Source: Jeotgalibacillus haloalkalitolerans (GTDB taxonomy: Bacteria; Bacillota; Bacilli; Bacillales; Jeotgalibacillaceae). Taken from it: 64,000 nucleotides of DNA. Of the stretch, positions 43,004 to 50,821 are shown piece after piece. The first letter of the stretch is position 1, and each line of letters starts with the position of its first letter. The stretch lies in the NCBI RefSeq assembly GCF_034427455.1, contig NZ_JAXQNN010000004.1, positions 62,001 to 126,000 of the forward strand, in the 5' to 3' direction. The notes beneath the pieces are model-generated. The model did not search any database. It worked only from the letters and a program-made list of their open reading frames with translations, and was not told the DNA's origin. Both the position numbers and the translations under genes were made by a program.

Positions 43004-43037
43004 AATGACTTCTGCTCATGAGGCAGGAGTCATTTTT
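43004..43037 (+). terminator. Terminator after the small membrane peptide gene
   Basis: AATGACT and AGTCATT with inner CTGC/GCAG pairs form a hairpin followed by TTTTTA. It ends only 25 bases before the next start codon, so the next gene may be controlled by read-through. Confidence 0.7.
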
Positions 43038-43062
43038 ATATGATCCTGCAGGAGTTGATAAT

Positions 43063-44337
43063 ATGAAGATTTATGATTTAATCGGAATTGGTCTGGGTCC
43101 GTATAACCTTGGAATGGCTGCACTAATTCAGGAAGCCGGTGCTTTTGATGCGCTATTCTTTGAGAAAGAAGCTGAATTTGACTGGCACCCTGGAATGTTG
43201 ATTGATGGCACTGATCTGCAGGTAGCTTTCCTAGCTGACCTAGTAACATTTGCCAATCCAAAAAGCCGCTTTACTTACCTGAATTACTTACATGAGCACC
43301 AGCGGCTCTATCAATTTTTTTCATTTAAGGAATTTGAAATGCCCCGCTCTGAATATAATCATTATGCAAAATGGACTGCATCCCTTTTGGAAAATTGCCT
43401 TTATGAACGCAATGTCATTTCTTTAAGCGATCAGACAAGCCATGGTTATTATGAAGTCAGAGTGTTGACTGGAACCGGTGAAAACGAGACTTATTATGCA
43501 AAAAATATTAGTCTGGGTACCGGTAGCAAACCTTTTTTACCCGATGCTGCACAAAAGGTTTCCGGACTCACTCATTCATCAGATTACCTTCACAAAAAGG
43601 AAGAATATAAGCAGACTGACTCAATCGCAGTGATTGGATCAGGTCAAAGTGCAGCTGAGATCTTTCTCGACCTGCTGGAATCACAGCCTTATCACCAATA
43701 CCACCTTTCATGGTATACACGCTCACCCGGCATACTTCAGCTGGAGTCATCAAAGTTCGGGCAGGAATTTTTCACGCCCGATTTTACTGATTATTTCCAT
43801 GACCTCCCCCTTCAGCAACGAGAGCATGCCTTATCGATGCTTGATTATGTCAGAAACGGAATCGCGCCGGACACACTTAATTCGATCTACAGATGGATGT
43901 ATCACCGTTCATCAGGCGGCAGAGAACTGGCCATTACAATTCAGCCGAACGCTGAACTGATCAATATTAAAAATGACGGCGAACAACTCAACTGTACTTT
44001 TGAGCATAAGCTGTCAAACAGGGAATTCACCCGCTCATTCCAGAGGATCATTGCAGCTACCGGCTATCAGCCAAACCTGCCTTCATTTTTCCAACAGGCA
44101 TTTGATCATGCTGAAAAAGAAAACGGGCACTTTGTCGTATCAAGGAATTACCATCTTCTGTTTAATAAAGATCGCCATGAAAATGTCTACCTGCTGACGG
44201 CAATCGAAAAAACCCATGGTGCAGAAGCAACGAATATGGGCATGGCTGTGAACAGAAATATTCATATCATCAATAAAATCGCAGGCCGTATAATCTACAA
44301 AAACCCAAGAAACGTTACATTTCAGTCATTTGAGTGA
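43063..44337 (+). CDS. L-lysine/L-ornithine N-hydroxylase family monooxygenase
   Basis: A 424-residue flavoenzyme. FAD motif GIGLGPYNLGMA is at residue 9, NADPH motif VIGSGQSAAEIF near 192 and the family ATGYxxNLP motif near 345. Relatives (IucD, PvdA) hydroxylate the side-chain amine of lysine or ornithine, the first step in hydroxamate siderophore synthesis. No siderophore synthetase, acetyltransferase or iron transporter is in the window, so this is an orphan copy. The GGAG site selects ATG 43063; the upstream ORF start at 43018 lies in the preceding hairpin. Confidence 0.9.
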   Translation: MKIYDLIGIGLGPYNLGMAALIQEAGAFDALFFEKEAEFDWHPGMLIDGTDLQVAFLADLVTFANPKSRFTYLNYLHEHQRLYQFFSFKEFEMPRSEYNHYAKWTASLLENCLYERNVISLSDQTSHGYYEVRVLTGTGENETYYAKNISLGTGSKPFLPDAAQKVSGLTHSSDYLHKKEEYKQTDSIAVIGSGQSAAEIFLDLLESQPYHQYHLSWYTRSPGILQLESSKFGQEFFTPDFTDYFHDLPLQQREHALSMLDYVRNGIAPDTLNSIYRWMYHRSSGGRELAITIQPNAELINIKNDGEQLNCTFEHKLSNREFTRSFQRIIAATGYQPNLPSFFQQAFDHAEKENGHFVVSRNYHLLFNKDRHENVYLLTAIEKTHGAEATNMGMAVNRNIHIINKIAGRIIYKNPRNVTFQSFE

Positions 44338-44531
44338 TTCTGTGCATCATGACATAACAGCGTACTTTACTTAAAAGTCAGCTTCGTGCATCCCAATGCG
44401 GCCACTGGTGTCCGCATCGAGCTGAGCTTTATGATATGAAGCCTGTGCATTCCGGTTGGAGCTGCAAACCGCCTCTCCTGCCGGAATATGTCCGGCTGAC
44501 ACTCAGAAAACGGGACATTTCGATTTTTCAA

Positions 44532-46340
44532 TCACAAGTCAAAACTGAACTCCCTAACCCACTCATCCAGCTCCTCAGCAGGCATCGGTCTCCCTATCAG
44601 ATAACCCTGGAAACAATCACACCCCAGGCTTTTGAGTAGCGTCAGCTGTTCAAAAGATTCTACCCCTTCAGCGATCACAGAAAGCTCAAGATTTTCTGCA
44701 AGGTCAATAATCGTTTTCACTAATGCCTCACTCTTTTTATTCTTTGTCAGCAGCCTGATAAATTCCCTGTCCACTTTAATTTCATTCACAGGATAGTCCT
44801 GTAAATAGACAAATGCTGAAAACCCTGTACCAAAATCATCAATAGAGAGCCTGATCCCTTTTTTACTAAAAAGATTTAACCGCTCAATGACAAGAGAATT
44901 TTCTTCCATTGCAACTGATTCAGTAATTTCAAGACACAGCTTATCCGGTGAGACTTCATGCAGTTTCAGTGTTCTCAGTATCATATCAGGCAGATTTTCA
45001 TGAATGAACTGTCTTGGTGAAATATTGACTGAGATCATCGCATCCTTCATACCTGTACGCTGGAGTTCACTGATCTTCTGGATTGATTCCTCTATAATCC
45101 ACTCTCCCAGTGGCACAATGAACCCTGTGGATTCAGCCAGCGGGATAAAAACATCCGGCGCTACGAGTCCAATCTCGGGATGATTCCATCTGACCAGCGC
45201 TTCAAAACCGGTAATTTCTCCGCTGGACGTGTTAATTTGGGGCTGATAGTACAATATAAACTGATTGAGCTCCAACCCTTTTCTTAGGTTCATTTCAATT
45301 TCAAAGTGGTCTCTGCTCGAATCCTTCATCTCACCTGTAAAGTAAGTCAGACCGTTTCTTGAGGTTTTTTCTTTACCCTTATTAAGTGCAATCTGAGCTG
45401 TCTGAAGCAGTTCTTTTGCAGAACATCCTGTTTGACTGATACCAAAACTGAATGAAGCGGCAACATCAAAATTATTCACTTTAAATGGTGTAGTCAGTAA
45501 AAATTGAATTTGATGAATTCTTTCTTCAATATTTTTACGGTCTGTGAAAAAGATGAAATGGGCCTGATCCGCTTTAGCCAGGAATTCACCCTCTTTTAAC
45601 AGCCGGCTAAAACGGTCAGCTATCTTTTTTACGATGAGATCTCCTGAATCATACCCCAGTGCATCAATCATCTGATGAAGCTGATCGATTTCAATATAAC
45701 AAACGCAGGGGGATAGCCTTTCCATCCTGTGAGCTGCTTCTTTATAAAACAGATTCAGGTTAGGCAATCCTGTTAGCGGATCATAATAAGCAAGATGTTC
45801 GAGTTTTTGTTCAAGTTCCTGCTGCTGGATACTGTCAAATAGAAAAGCGATCAGATCTGCAAAGCTTCCTGCCAATGACTCGTCCAGCTTGCCCCACTCG
45901 ATCTGTTTTGAAGTTTCGCAGCATATCACACCGATCACACCATTCGCCATCACAATCGGTGCATCAATCATTGATTTGATATTTCCGGCTTCCCTGAAAT
46001 AATGAGGATACAGTTCTTCTACTCTCTGATCAGTTGAAACATCACAAATTGACAGCACCCTGGTTCCTTGAAGCAGACTGAAGTAAGCTGGAAAATCCTC
46101 TTTATGTAACACAGCCCCTTTTGAATGACTGCCGTTAAAAATATTCACAGCTGTTAAGGCAGGTCTCTCCTGATCAAAAATCCACACACTGACCCGCTCA
46201 CATTGGATCATCTCAGACATCGCTTCACAGAGCTGTTCAACAGTTGATTGAAGTTCGAGTGCTGATATTCTTTTTGCCTTAGCGAGCTGAAAAAGCCGCT
46301 GCTGCTGAATTCTAAAAAGGGAATGATTCATCGTGGACAC
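44532..46340 (-). CDS. GAF - degenerate GGDEF - EAL protein
   Basis: A 602-residue cytoplasmic protein. A GAF domain fills about residues 15-165, a GGDEF-like domain about 180-335 and an EAL domain about 350-595. The GGDEF signature reads KADQAHF, so cyclase activity is not expected. The EAL domain keeps FEALVRW, FEITES-like LEITES, DDFGTG, KVDREF and AEGVE, so it should hydrolyse cyclic di-GMP. GAF probably senses a small ligand. A GTG at 46340 follows GAAGGTG; a longer TTG start at 46394 is open but lacks a site. Confidence 0.88.
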   Translation of the reverse strand: MSTMNHSLFRIQQQRLFQLAKAKRISALELQSTVEQLCEAMSEMIQCERVSVWIFDQERPALTAVNIFNGSHSKGAVLHKEDFPAYFSLLQGTRVLSICDVSTDQRVEELYPHYFREAGNIKSMIDAPIVMANGVIGVICCETSKQIEWGKLDESLAGSFADLIAFLFDSIQQQELEQKLEHLAYYDPLTGLPNLNLFYKEAAHRMERLSPCVCYIEIDQLHQMIDALGYDSGDLIVKKIADRFSRLLKEGEFLAKADQAHFIFFTDRKNIEERIHQIQFLLTTPFKVNNFDVAASFSFGISQTGCSAKELLQTAQIALNKGKEKTSRNGLTYFTGEMKDSSRDHFEIEMNLRKGLELNQFILYYQPQINTSSGEITGFEALVRWNHPEIGLVAPDVFIPLAESTGFIVPLGEWIIEESIQKISELQRTGMKDAMISVNISPRQFIHENLPDMILRTLKLHEVSPDKLCLEITESVAMEENSLVIERLNLFSKKGIRLSIDDFGTGFSAFVYLQDYPVNEIKVDREFIRLLTKNKKSEALVKTIIDLAENLELSVIAEGVESFEQLTLLKSLGCDCFQGYLIGRPMPAEELDEWVREFSFDL

Positions 46341-46529
46341 TGTATTTACACCTTCTTCAGATTTAATTGAGTTAAAATGATGATAAAGACCCAAATGTTT
46401 TTATGTAATGAATAAATTTTACCACAACACTTACATTAGTTTTATATTATTTTTAATTTTCCCTCTGCACTTCGATCGATTTGTTAAAATGATAATCGAC
46501 GTACATTATTTAAAAAGGAAGTGGAACCA

Positions 46530-47348
46530 ATGAGCGATCAAAATGTATATACAGACTTTAAAAATGAGATGACTTATGCAGATTATTTATCTCTTGATCA
46601 ATTACTCGCTTCACAAAACCGGCTTTCCGGGCATCATGATGAAATGCTCTTTATCATTATCCATCAGGTCAGTGAGCTCTGGATGAAGCTGATTATCCAT
46701 GAAATACAAGCAGCATGTGATTCGCTGAAGCATAACCAGTTTGAGCCGGCTTTCAAGCAGCTTGCACGCGTGTCAAAAATTCAGGAGCAGATCATTAAAG
46801 CCTGGGACGTGCTGGCTACCATGACGCCATCAGAATATATTGAGTTCCGGGACTCTCTTGGTAAAGCTTCAGGCTTTCAATCCTATCAGTACCGCTTAAT
46901 TGAATTTTCACTTGGCTATAAAATTCCGCATATCCTGAAAATCTACGAACAGGATCAGGAGATTTATGATGTGCTTAATCAGGCTTATCAGGAAAAAGGA
47001 CTTTATGATATCGCGATTGATAAGTTATATGAGGCAGGCTTTCAAATCCCTGAGGAATTACTGAATAGAGATTTCTCAAAGCCTTATGTAAAAAGTGAAG
47101 AAGTAAAAGCTGCATGGAGTGCGGTTTATAAAGATAGTCAGACATACTGGACTCTTTACCAGCTCGCTGAAAAATTAGTTGACCTTGAAGACTGGCATCA
47201 GCAGTGGCGTTTCCGTCATATGAAAACAGTTGAAAGGATTATCGGATTTAAGAAAGGAACGGGCGGTTCATCAGGAGTCAATTACTTAAAAAGTGTTCTG
47301 GATTCATACTTCTTCCCTGAGCTTTGGGATTTGAGAACTGAACTGTAA
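46530..47348 (+). CDS. kynA: Tryptophan 2,3-dioxygenase
   Basis: A 272-residue haem enzyme with the family signatures [18 protein letters not shown] near residue 45 and [14 protein letters not shown] near 230, which holds the haem-binding His, and the tail [12 protein letters not shown] that contacts substrate. It opens the tryptophan ring to N-formylkynurenine. In many Bacillus species it sits with kynB and kynU; here it stands alone, so the later steps must be elsewhere or absent. AAGGAAG selects the ATG at 46530. Confidence 0.95.
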   Translation: MSDQNVYTDFKNEMTYADYLSLDQLLASQNRLSGHHDEMLFIIIHQVSELWMKLIIHEIQAACDSLKHNQFEPAFKQLARVSKIQEQIIKAWDVLATMTPSEYIEFRDSLGKASGFQSYQYRLIEFSLGYKIPHILKIYEQDQEIYDVLNQAYQEKGLYDIAIDKLYEAGFQIPEELLNRDFSKPYVKSEEVKAAWSAVYKDSQTYWTLYQLAEKLVDLEDWHQQWRFRHMKTVERIIGFKKGTGGSSGVNYLKSVLDSYFFPELWDLRTEL

Positions 47349-47365
47349 AGTAAGCTTTCAGACGC

Positions 47366-47392
47366 AAAAAAACCGGGGTATCCCCCGGTTTA
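47366..47392 (-). terminator. Terminator of the structured RNA, may also serve kynA
   Basis: On the minus strand AACCGGGGG and CCCCGGTT pair around a short loop, followed by seven T. On the plus strand it stands 20 bases after kynA, but with a poor T-run. Confidence 0.85.
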
Positions 47393-47581
47393 ACAGCCGC
47401 CTTTGCCGTAGTTTAATTAAGAAAGTTTTTAAACCACCACTCCTCAAAGTGGGTGTTCGCAAAAGCGTTCATGCGCGTCCTCATACGCTGATGAGGCATG
47501 ACAATCCGGCTTTTATTTAAAACTCCCGTTAACAGATCAAAGGTTAAAACTTACTTAGAACATACGAACAACGCAGCCTGA
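47366..47581 (-). ncRNA. ssrS: Structured non-coding RNA, probable 6S RNA
   Basis: The minus strand shows a complete RNA gene of about 216 bases without an ORF: a consensus promoter (47616-47588), then a transcript whose ends pair, and an intrinsic terminator (CCGGGG/CCCCGG and seven T). GCTGC near the 5-prime end pairs with GCGGC near the 3-prime end, and AAGTTTTAACC pairs with GGTTTAAAAACTT. A strong inner hairpin (CATGCCTCAT / ATGAGGACGCGCATG) and a CCAC...GTGG arm lie between. The long irregular hairpin with an open centre fits 6S RNA, which binds SigA RNA polymerase. Identity as 6S is from shape and memory; that it is an RNA gene is stronger. Confidence 0.6.
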
Positions 47582-47587
47582 ATTAGA

Positions 47588-47616
47588 ATCATAGCGTACC
47601 ATCAGGATTTTTTCAA
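47588..47616 (-). promoter_or_regulatory. Consensus SigA promoter of the structured RNA
   Basis: On the minus strand TTGAAA (47616-47611) and TATGAT (47593-47588) are separated by exactly 17 bases. No coding region follows it. Confidence 0.8.
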
Positions 47617-47674
47617 TCTTAATGCTTAAATTTATGATATGATACGTACTGACTAATAGTATGGAGTATGATAT

Positions 47675-48940
47675 ATGGATGTTTTAACAAAAGACCTGCT
47701 TGTAAATTTTTTATTAATGATTCTTCCCTTATTATTTATACAGATCGTTTATTTTTATTCTTACCGGAACCGTCTTCAGAAAAAAGAGGGAAAGTTTGCT
47801 GCGATTTTTCCTGCCATTTCCATTCTCTTATGCCTCTCCTTCCCATTTACCATCAATGAAGGATTTCTTTGGGACCTGAGAGCTGTGCCCATTGTGTTAG
47901 GGACATTATATGGCGGTTATCCAATGGGTATTTTCTTAACTGCAGTTGCACTCATCAGCAGAGCAATCCTCGGCGGTGATGGTGTACTTGTGTCAACCAT
48001 AACCCTGTGTGTCATCTGGATTTTTTATTTTATTTTTATGAAGCAGTTTCAGCGCTCAAAGATTCCGGGGAAAATATGCATCGGTACCTTTCTCGTATCT
48101 TTTCTTGTAATTTGCAACCTGACATTATCTTATTTAATTTTTGATGTATTAATGCCTCTTGATGTCTGGATTACTTTTACAATTATTAATGTAGTTGGAT
48201 TAATTGTTGCGTTGATTTTATGGGAAATCATCAGAACAAACTTTTTAATATTGAATGATTTAATCAGAGCGGAAAAATTATCAGTGGTGAGCCACCTGGC
48301 TGCGAGCATTTCTCACGAAGTAAGAAACCCGCTTACAGTCAGCAGAGGATTTATCCAGATGGCGGTGCAGGACCGTGATCAGGATGAGCAGCAGCGTTAT
48401 TATTTAAATACCGCACTGAAAGAGATCGATCATGCGACTGATATCATTAACGATTACCTTACATTCGCAAAGCCTGCATCTGATCAACAGGATATGATTA
48501 AAATGAAGGAAGAACTGAATCATTCAGTCAACGTGATCCAGCCTCTTGCCAATATGAACAATGTAAATATCCTTCTCAAGGATCAGCTCCCGGAACGTGC
48601 ACTGCTGCTGGCAGAGAAAAAGCAATTCCAGCAAAGCCTGATTAATATCTTTAAAAATGGAATTGAAGCAATGCCAGACGGCGGCATACTAACCATCGAA
48701 GCATCACAGCAACAGAATGGATATGTATTGATTGTAAAAGATCAGGGTTACGGAATGAGTGACGAAGAAGTTAACAGACTTGGCGAGCCCTACTTTTCAA
48801 CAAAGGAAAAAGGAACAGGTTTAGGCCTGATGGTTTCATACAGTATTATCAGGGCAATCGGCGGCTCCGTAAAAGTAACAAGTGTAAAAAATCATGGGAC
48901 AACCTTCGAAATACAGCTACCCGTCTATAAAGCACCGTAA
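47675..48940 (+). CDS. Membrane sensor histidine kinase, KinB-like
   Basis: A 421-residue kinase with about six membrane segments in residues 8-190 of the 5TM-5TMR_LYT type. HisKA has SISHEVRNPLTVSRGF near 210, and the ATPase domain has NIFKNGIEAM, DQGYGMSDEE and GTGLGLMVS. The sensor layout matches B. subtilis KinB, which feeds the sporulation phosphorelay. There is no partner regulator, as expected for such kinases. KinB normally needs lipoprotein KapB/KbaA-type helpers, none of which are adjacent. Confidence 0.85.
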   Translation: MDVLTKDLLVNFLLMILPLLFIQIVYFYSYRNRLQKKEGKFAAIFPAISILLCLSFPFTINEGFLWDLRAVPIVLGTLYGGYPMGIFLTAVALISRAILGGDGVLVSTITLCVIWIFYFIFMKQFQRSKIPGKICIGTFLVSFLVICNLTLSYLIFDVLMPLDVWITFTIINVVGLIVALILWEIIRTNFLILNDLIRAEKLSVVSHLAASISHEVRNPLTVSRGFIQMAVQDRDQDEQQRYYLNTALKEIDHATDIINDYLTFAKPASDQQDMIKMKEELNHSVNVIQPLANMNNVNILLKDQLPERALLLAEKKQFQQSLINIFKNGIEAMPDGGILTIEASQQQNGYVLIVKDQGYGMSDEEVNRLGEPYFSTKEKGTGLGLMVSYSIIRAIGGSVKVTSVKNHGTTFEIQLPVYKAP

Positions 48941-48951
48941 AAGAGCGCAAT

Positions 48952-50070
48952 TCAGCGCTCTTTTATGATATTTTCAACCGGATAGTCATCCGGGTCAATC
49001 ATCGACTCCTCACCGATCGCCATTTTTGCTACTTCCTTCCCGATAAACGGTCCTGAAGTCAGTCCTGAAGAGCCCAGCCCATTAATAAATAGAAGCTGCT
49101 CTATTTGACGGAAAGCCCCTGCAACAGGCAAAAAACCTTGTGTGAACGGTCTATAACCAACCCTTGTCTCAATTAACTCAGCGTGATGCAGACCTGCAGC
49201 GATGTTTAAAGTCTTACTCAAAATGTCAGCTACACCCCCTGCTGTAACTTTATCATCCATTGGCCGGTCATTTTCATGTGTTGTACCTGCTACAATCCGT
49301 CCATCATCAAATGCAAGTAAATACTGATCTCCAGGCGGCAATACAACAGGAAGCCTGTCTGTATCTTCTTCAACACCCAGATGAACAATTTGCGCTTTCT
49401 GATAGGATACATCCACATCAATACCAGCTGATGCTAAAACCTCCGGTGCCCAGGCGCCTGCAGCGAGAATGACCAGGTCAGCTTGCAGCTTCTCACCATT
49501 GACCCGGGCACCGGTCGCCCGGTTACGCTCAATCGTAAGTGCTGCATCTCCTGTGACAAGTCTGCCACCATTTTTTTTCAATCCTCTTACAAGTGATGCT
49601 CTCAGCTTCCTGCCGTCAACTCTTGCAGCACCGGAAACATTGACCCCATAAAACATTTCGGTCAGATAAGGAAATTGTTCTTTTACTTCTGAAGGGGTTA
49701 AAGCAGTAATTTCACCGATTTCAGGGGCCTCTTCTTTCTTCTTCAATGCACGTTCGATCATTTTATCTCTTTTTGCTTCTTCTTTGTGAAGGGCAATCCC
49801 GCCGGTTTTTTTATAGCCTGTATCAGTTTCACCATCTTCTTTCAGCATTTCAATTAACTCAGGATAATATGCTGCCCCCTCCTTCACAAGAAAGTACCAT
49901 TTTTTATTTCTTCTCTGTGACAGCCAGGGACAAATAATACCTGCTGCAGCACCTGTTGCCTGGCCGGCATCCTCACGATCAATTAATGTAACTGAACAAT
50001 CTTGCCTGGATAAATAGTAGGCAGCTGACGCACCTGCAATGCCGCCGCCAATCACAATATAACTTTTCAT
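48952..50070 (-). CDS. FAD-dependent amino-acid oxidoreductase (DadA/YurR type)
   Basis: A 372-residue DAO-family flavoprotein. The N-terminal dinucleotide site is VIGGGIAGASAAYYLSR and the C-terminal FAD contact is INGLGSSGLTSGPFIG. Such enzymes oxidise amines, often D-amino acids, glycine or sarcosine, to imines. The exact substrate cannot be told. It is convergent with the KinB-like gene, separated by only 11 bases, with a short hairpin (AGAGCGC/GCGCTCT) that may end both transcripts. Confidence 0.87.
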   Translation of the reverse strand: MKSYIVIGGGIAGASAAYYLSRQDCSVTLIDREDAGQATGAAAGIICPWLSQRRNKKWYFLVKEGAAYYPELIEMLKEDGETDTGYKKTGGIALHKEEAKRDKMIERALKKKEEAPEIGEITALTPSEVKEQFPYLTEMFYGVNVSGAARVDGRKLRASLVRGLKKNGGRLVTGDAALTIERNRATGARVNGEKLQADLVILAAGAWAPEVLASAGIDVDVSYQKAQIVHLGVEEDTDRLPVVLPPGDQYLLAFDDGRIVAGTTHENDRPMDDKVTAGGVADILSKTLNIAAGLHHAELIETRVGYRPFTQGFLPVAGAFRQIEQLLFINGLGSSGLTSGPFIGKEVAKMAIGEESMIDPDDYPVENIIKER

Positions 50071-50113
50071 ACTGACACCTCGTTTAAATCTTCTCTTTTA
50101 AAACAATAACTGA

Positions 50114-50142
50114 TTGACAATGAATTGTCTAAAAGGTAATAT
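50114..50142 (+). promoter_or_regulatory. tRNA-Val promoter with embedded palindrome
   Basis: TTGACA (50114-50119), 17 bases and TAATAT (50137-50142) lie about 40 bases before the tRNA. The inverted repeat GACAAT-GA-ATTGTC at 50116-50129 overlaps the -35 and may be chance or a binding site. Confidence 0.7.
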
Positions 50143-50187
50143 AATATTTGTCTTCATACATATGAAACCTCATCAATATTTAAATAT

Positions 50188-50259
50188 GACCTGTTAGCTC
50201 AGTGGGAGAGCACTTCCTTGACAGGGAAGGGGTCGGGGGTTCAAGTCCCTCACAGGTCA
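50188..50259 (+). tRNA. tRNA-Val (anticodon GAC)
   Basis: The 72 bases fold as a cloverleaf: acceptor GACCTGT with ACAGGTC, D-arm GCTC/GAGC, anticodon arm CTTCC-TTGACAG-GGAAG giving anticodon GAC, and a T-arm with GGTTCAAGTCC. The discriminator base is A and CCA is not encoded. It is a single tRNA gene with its own promoter and terminator. Confidence 0.95.
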
Positions 50260-50263
50260 TCCG

Positions 50264-50293
50264 CAAGCACTTTTATAAAAGTGCTTTTTTTTA
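50264..50293 (+). terminator. Terminator of tRNA-Val
   Basis: AAGCACTTTT and AAAAGTGCTT pair around ATA, followed by a run of T. Confidence 0.9.
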
Positions 50294-50343
50294 TGCCTTT
50301 TTACCGCTAAAATAAACTCAAGTTCTTAAAAAAGGAGATCAAA

Positions 50344-50751
50344 ATGAACATTTATCTTTTCTGGTTCATTCAGTTATCCTGGGGCATCGTGATTAATCTG
50401 TTTGGTTTATTGATAACTGTGATTTTGTTATGTCTGGGTATAAAACCTGAAAGATATAACCATGCCGTTTATTTTGAGATTGGAGAAAAATGGGGCGGTG
50501 TTAACTTCGGAGGGTTCTTATTTGTTCAGAAAAATGCCTCAGACAGGCTTAAATCGCACGAATATGGACACAGTTTTCAAAACCTGCTATTGGGACCATT
50601 CATGATTTTTGCCGTAACCATCCCTTCCGCTATCCGTTATCACGTAAGAAATATTCAGGCAGCAAAAGGAATCATGCTTAAACCTTATGATGATTTCTGG
50701 TGTGAATCCTGGGCTACAAGGTTAGGAGAAAAACATTCAAAATGTAAATAG
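50344..50751 (+). CDS. Small membrane protein with HEYGH motif
   Basis: A 135-residue protein with two hydrophobic segments (about 5-32 and 80-97) and the sequence KSHEYGHSFQN near residue 72, an HExxH zinc-metalloprotease-like motif. A second possible ligand lies in WCESWATRLGEKH near the end. It could be a small membrane metallopeptidase, although it is short for known families. AAAGGAG supports the start. It has a terminator shared with the TRAP operon. Confidence 0.75.
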   Translation: MNIYLFWFIQLSWGIVINLFGLLITVILLCLGIKPERYNHAVYFEIGEKWGGVNFGGFLFVQKNASDRLKSHEYGHSFQNLLLGPFMIFAVTIPSAIRYHVRNIQAAKGIMLKPYDDFWCESWATRLGEKHSKCK

Positions 50752-50774
50752 ACACAGGCGTCTTAACATATTTA

Positions 50775-50821
50775 AAAAGCATCCCGTTATCGGCTTTACG
50801 GCCGACAACGGGATGCTTATT
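50775..50821. terminator. Long bidirectional terminator
   Basis: AAGCATCCCGTT, ATCGGC and GCCGAC, AACGGGATGCTT form a stem of about 18 bases between convergent genes, with short T-runs both ways. Confidence 0.9.

Noticed and set aside
44340-44531. GC-richer gap between the N-hydroxylase and EAL genes
   Set aside because: I tried to fit it to the dispersed repeat and to a decayed gene. It has an ATTCCGG/CCGGAAT inverted pair but no landmark of the repeat and no convincing ORF.
47370-47620. Plus-strand reading of the structured RNA region
   Set aside because: A hairpin with TTTTTT exists near 47577-47615, but no good plus-strand promoter is seen, while the minus strand has a consensus promoter and a strong terminator at the right distance.
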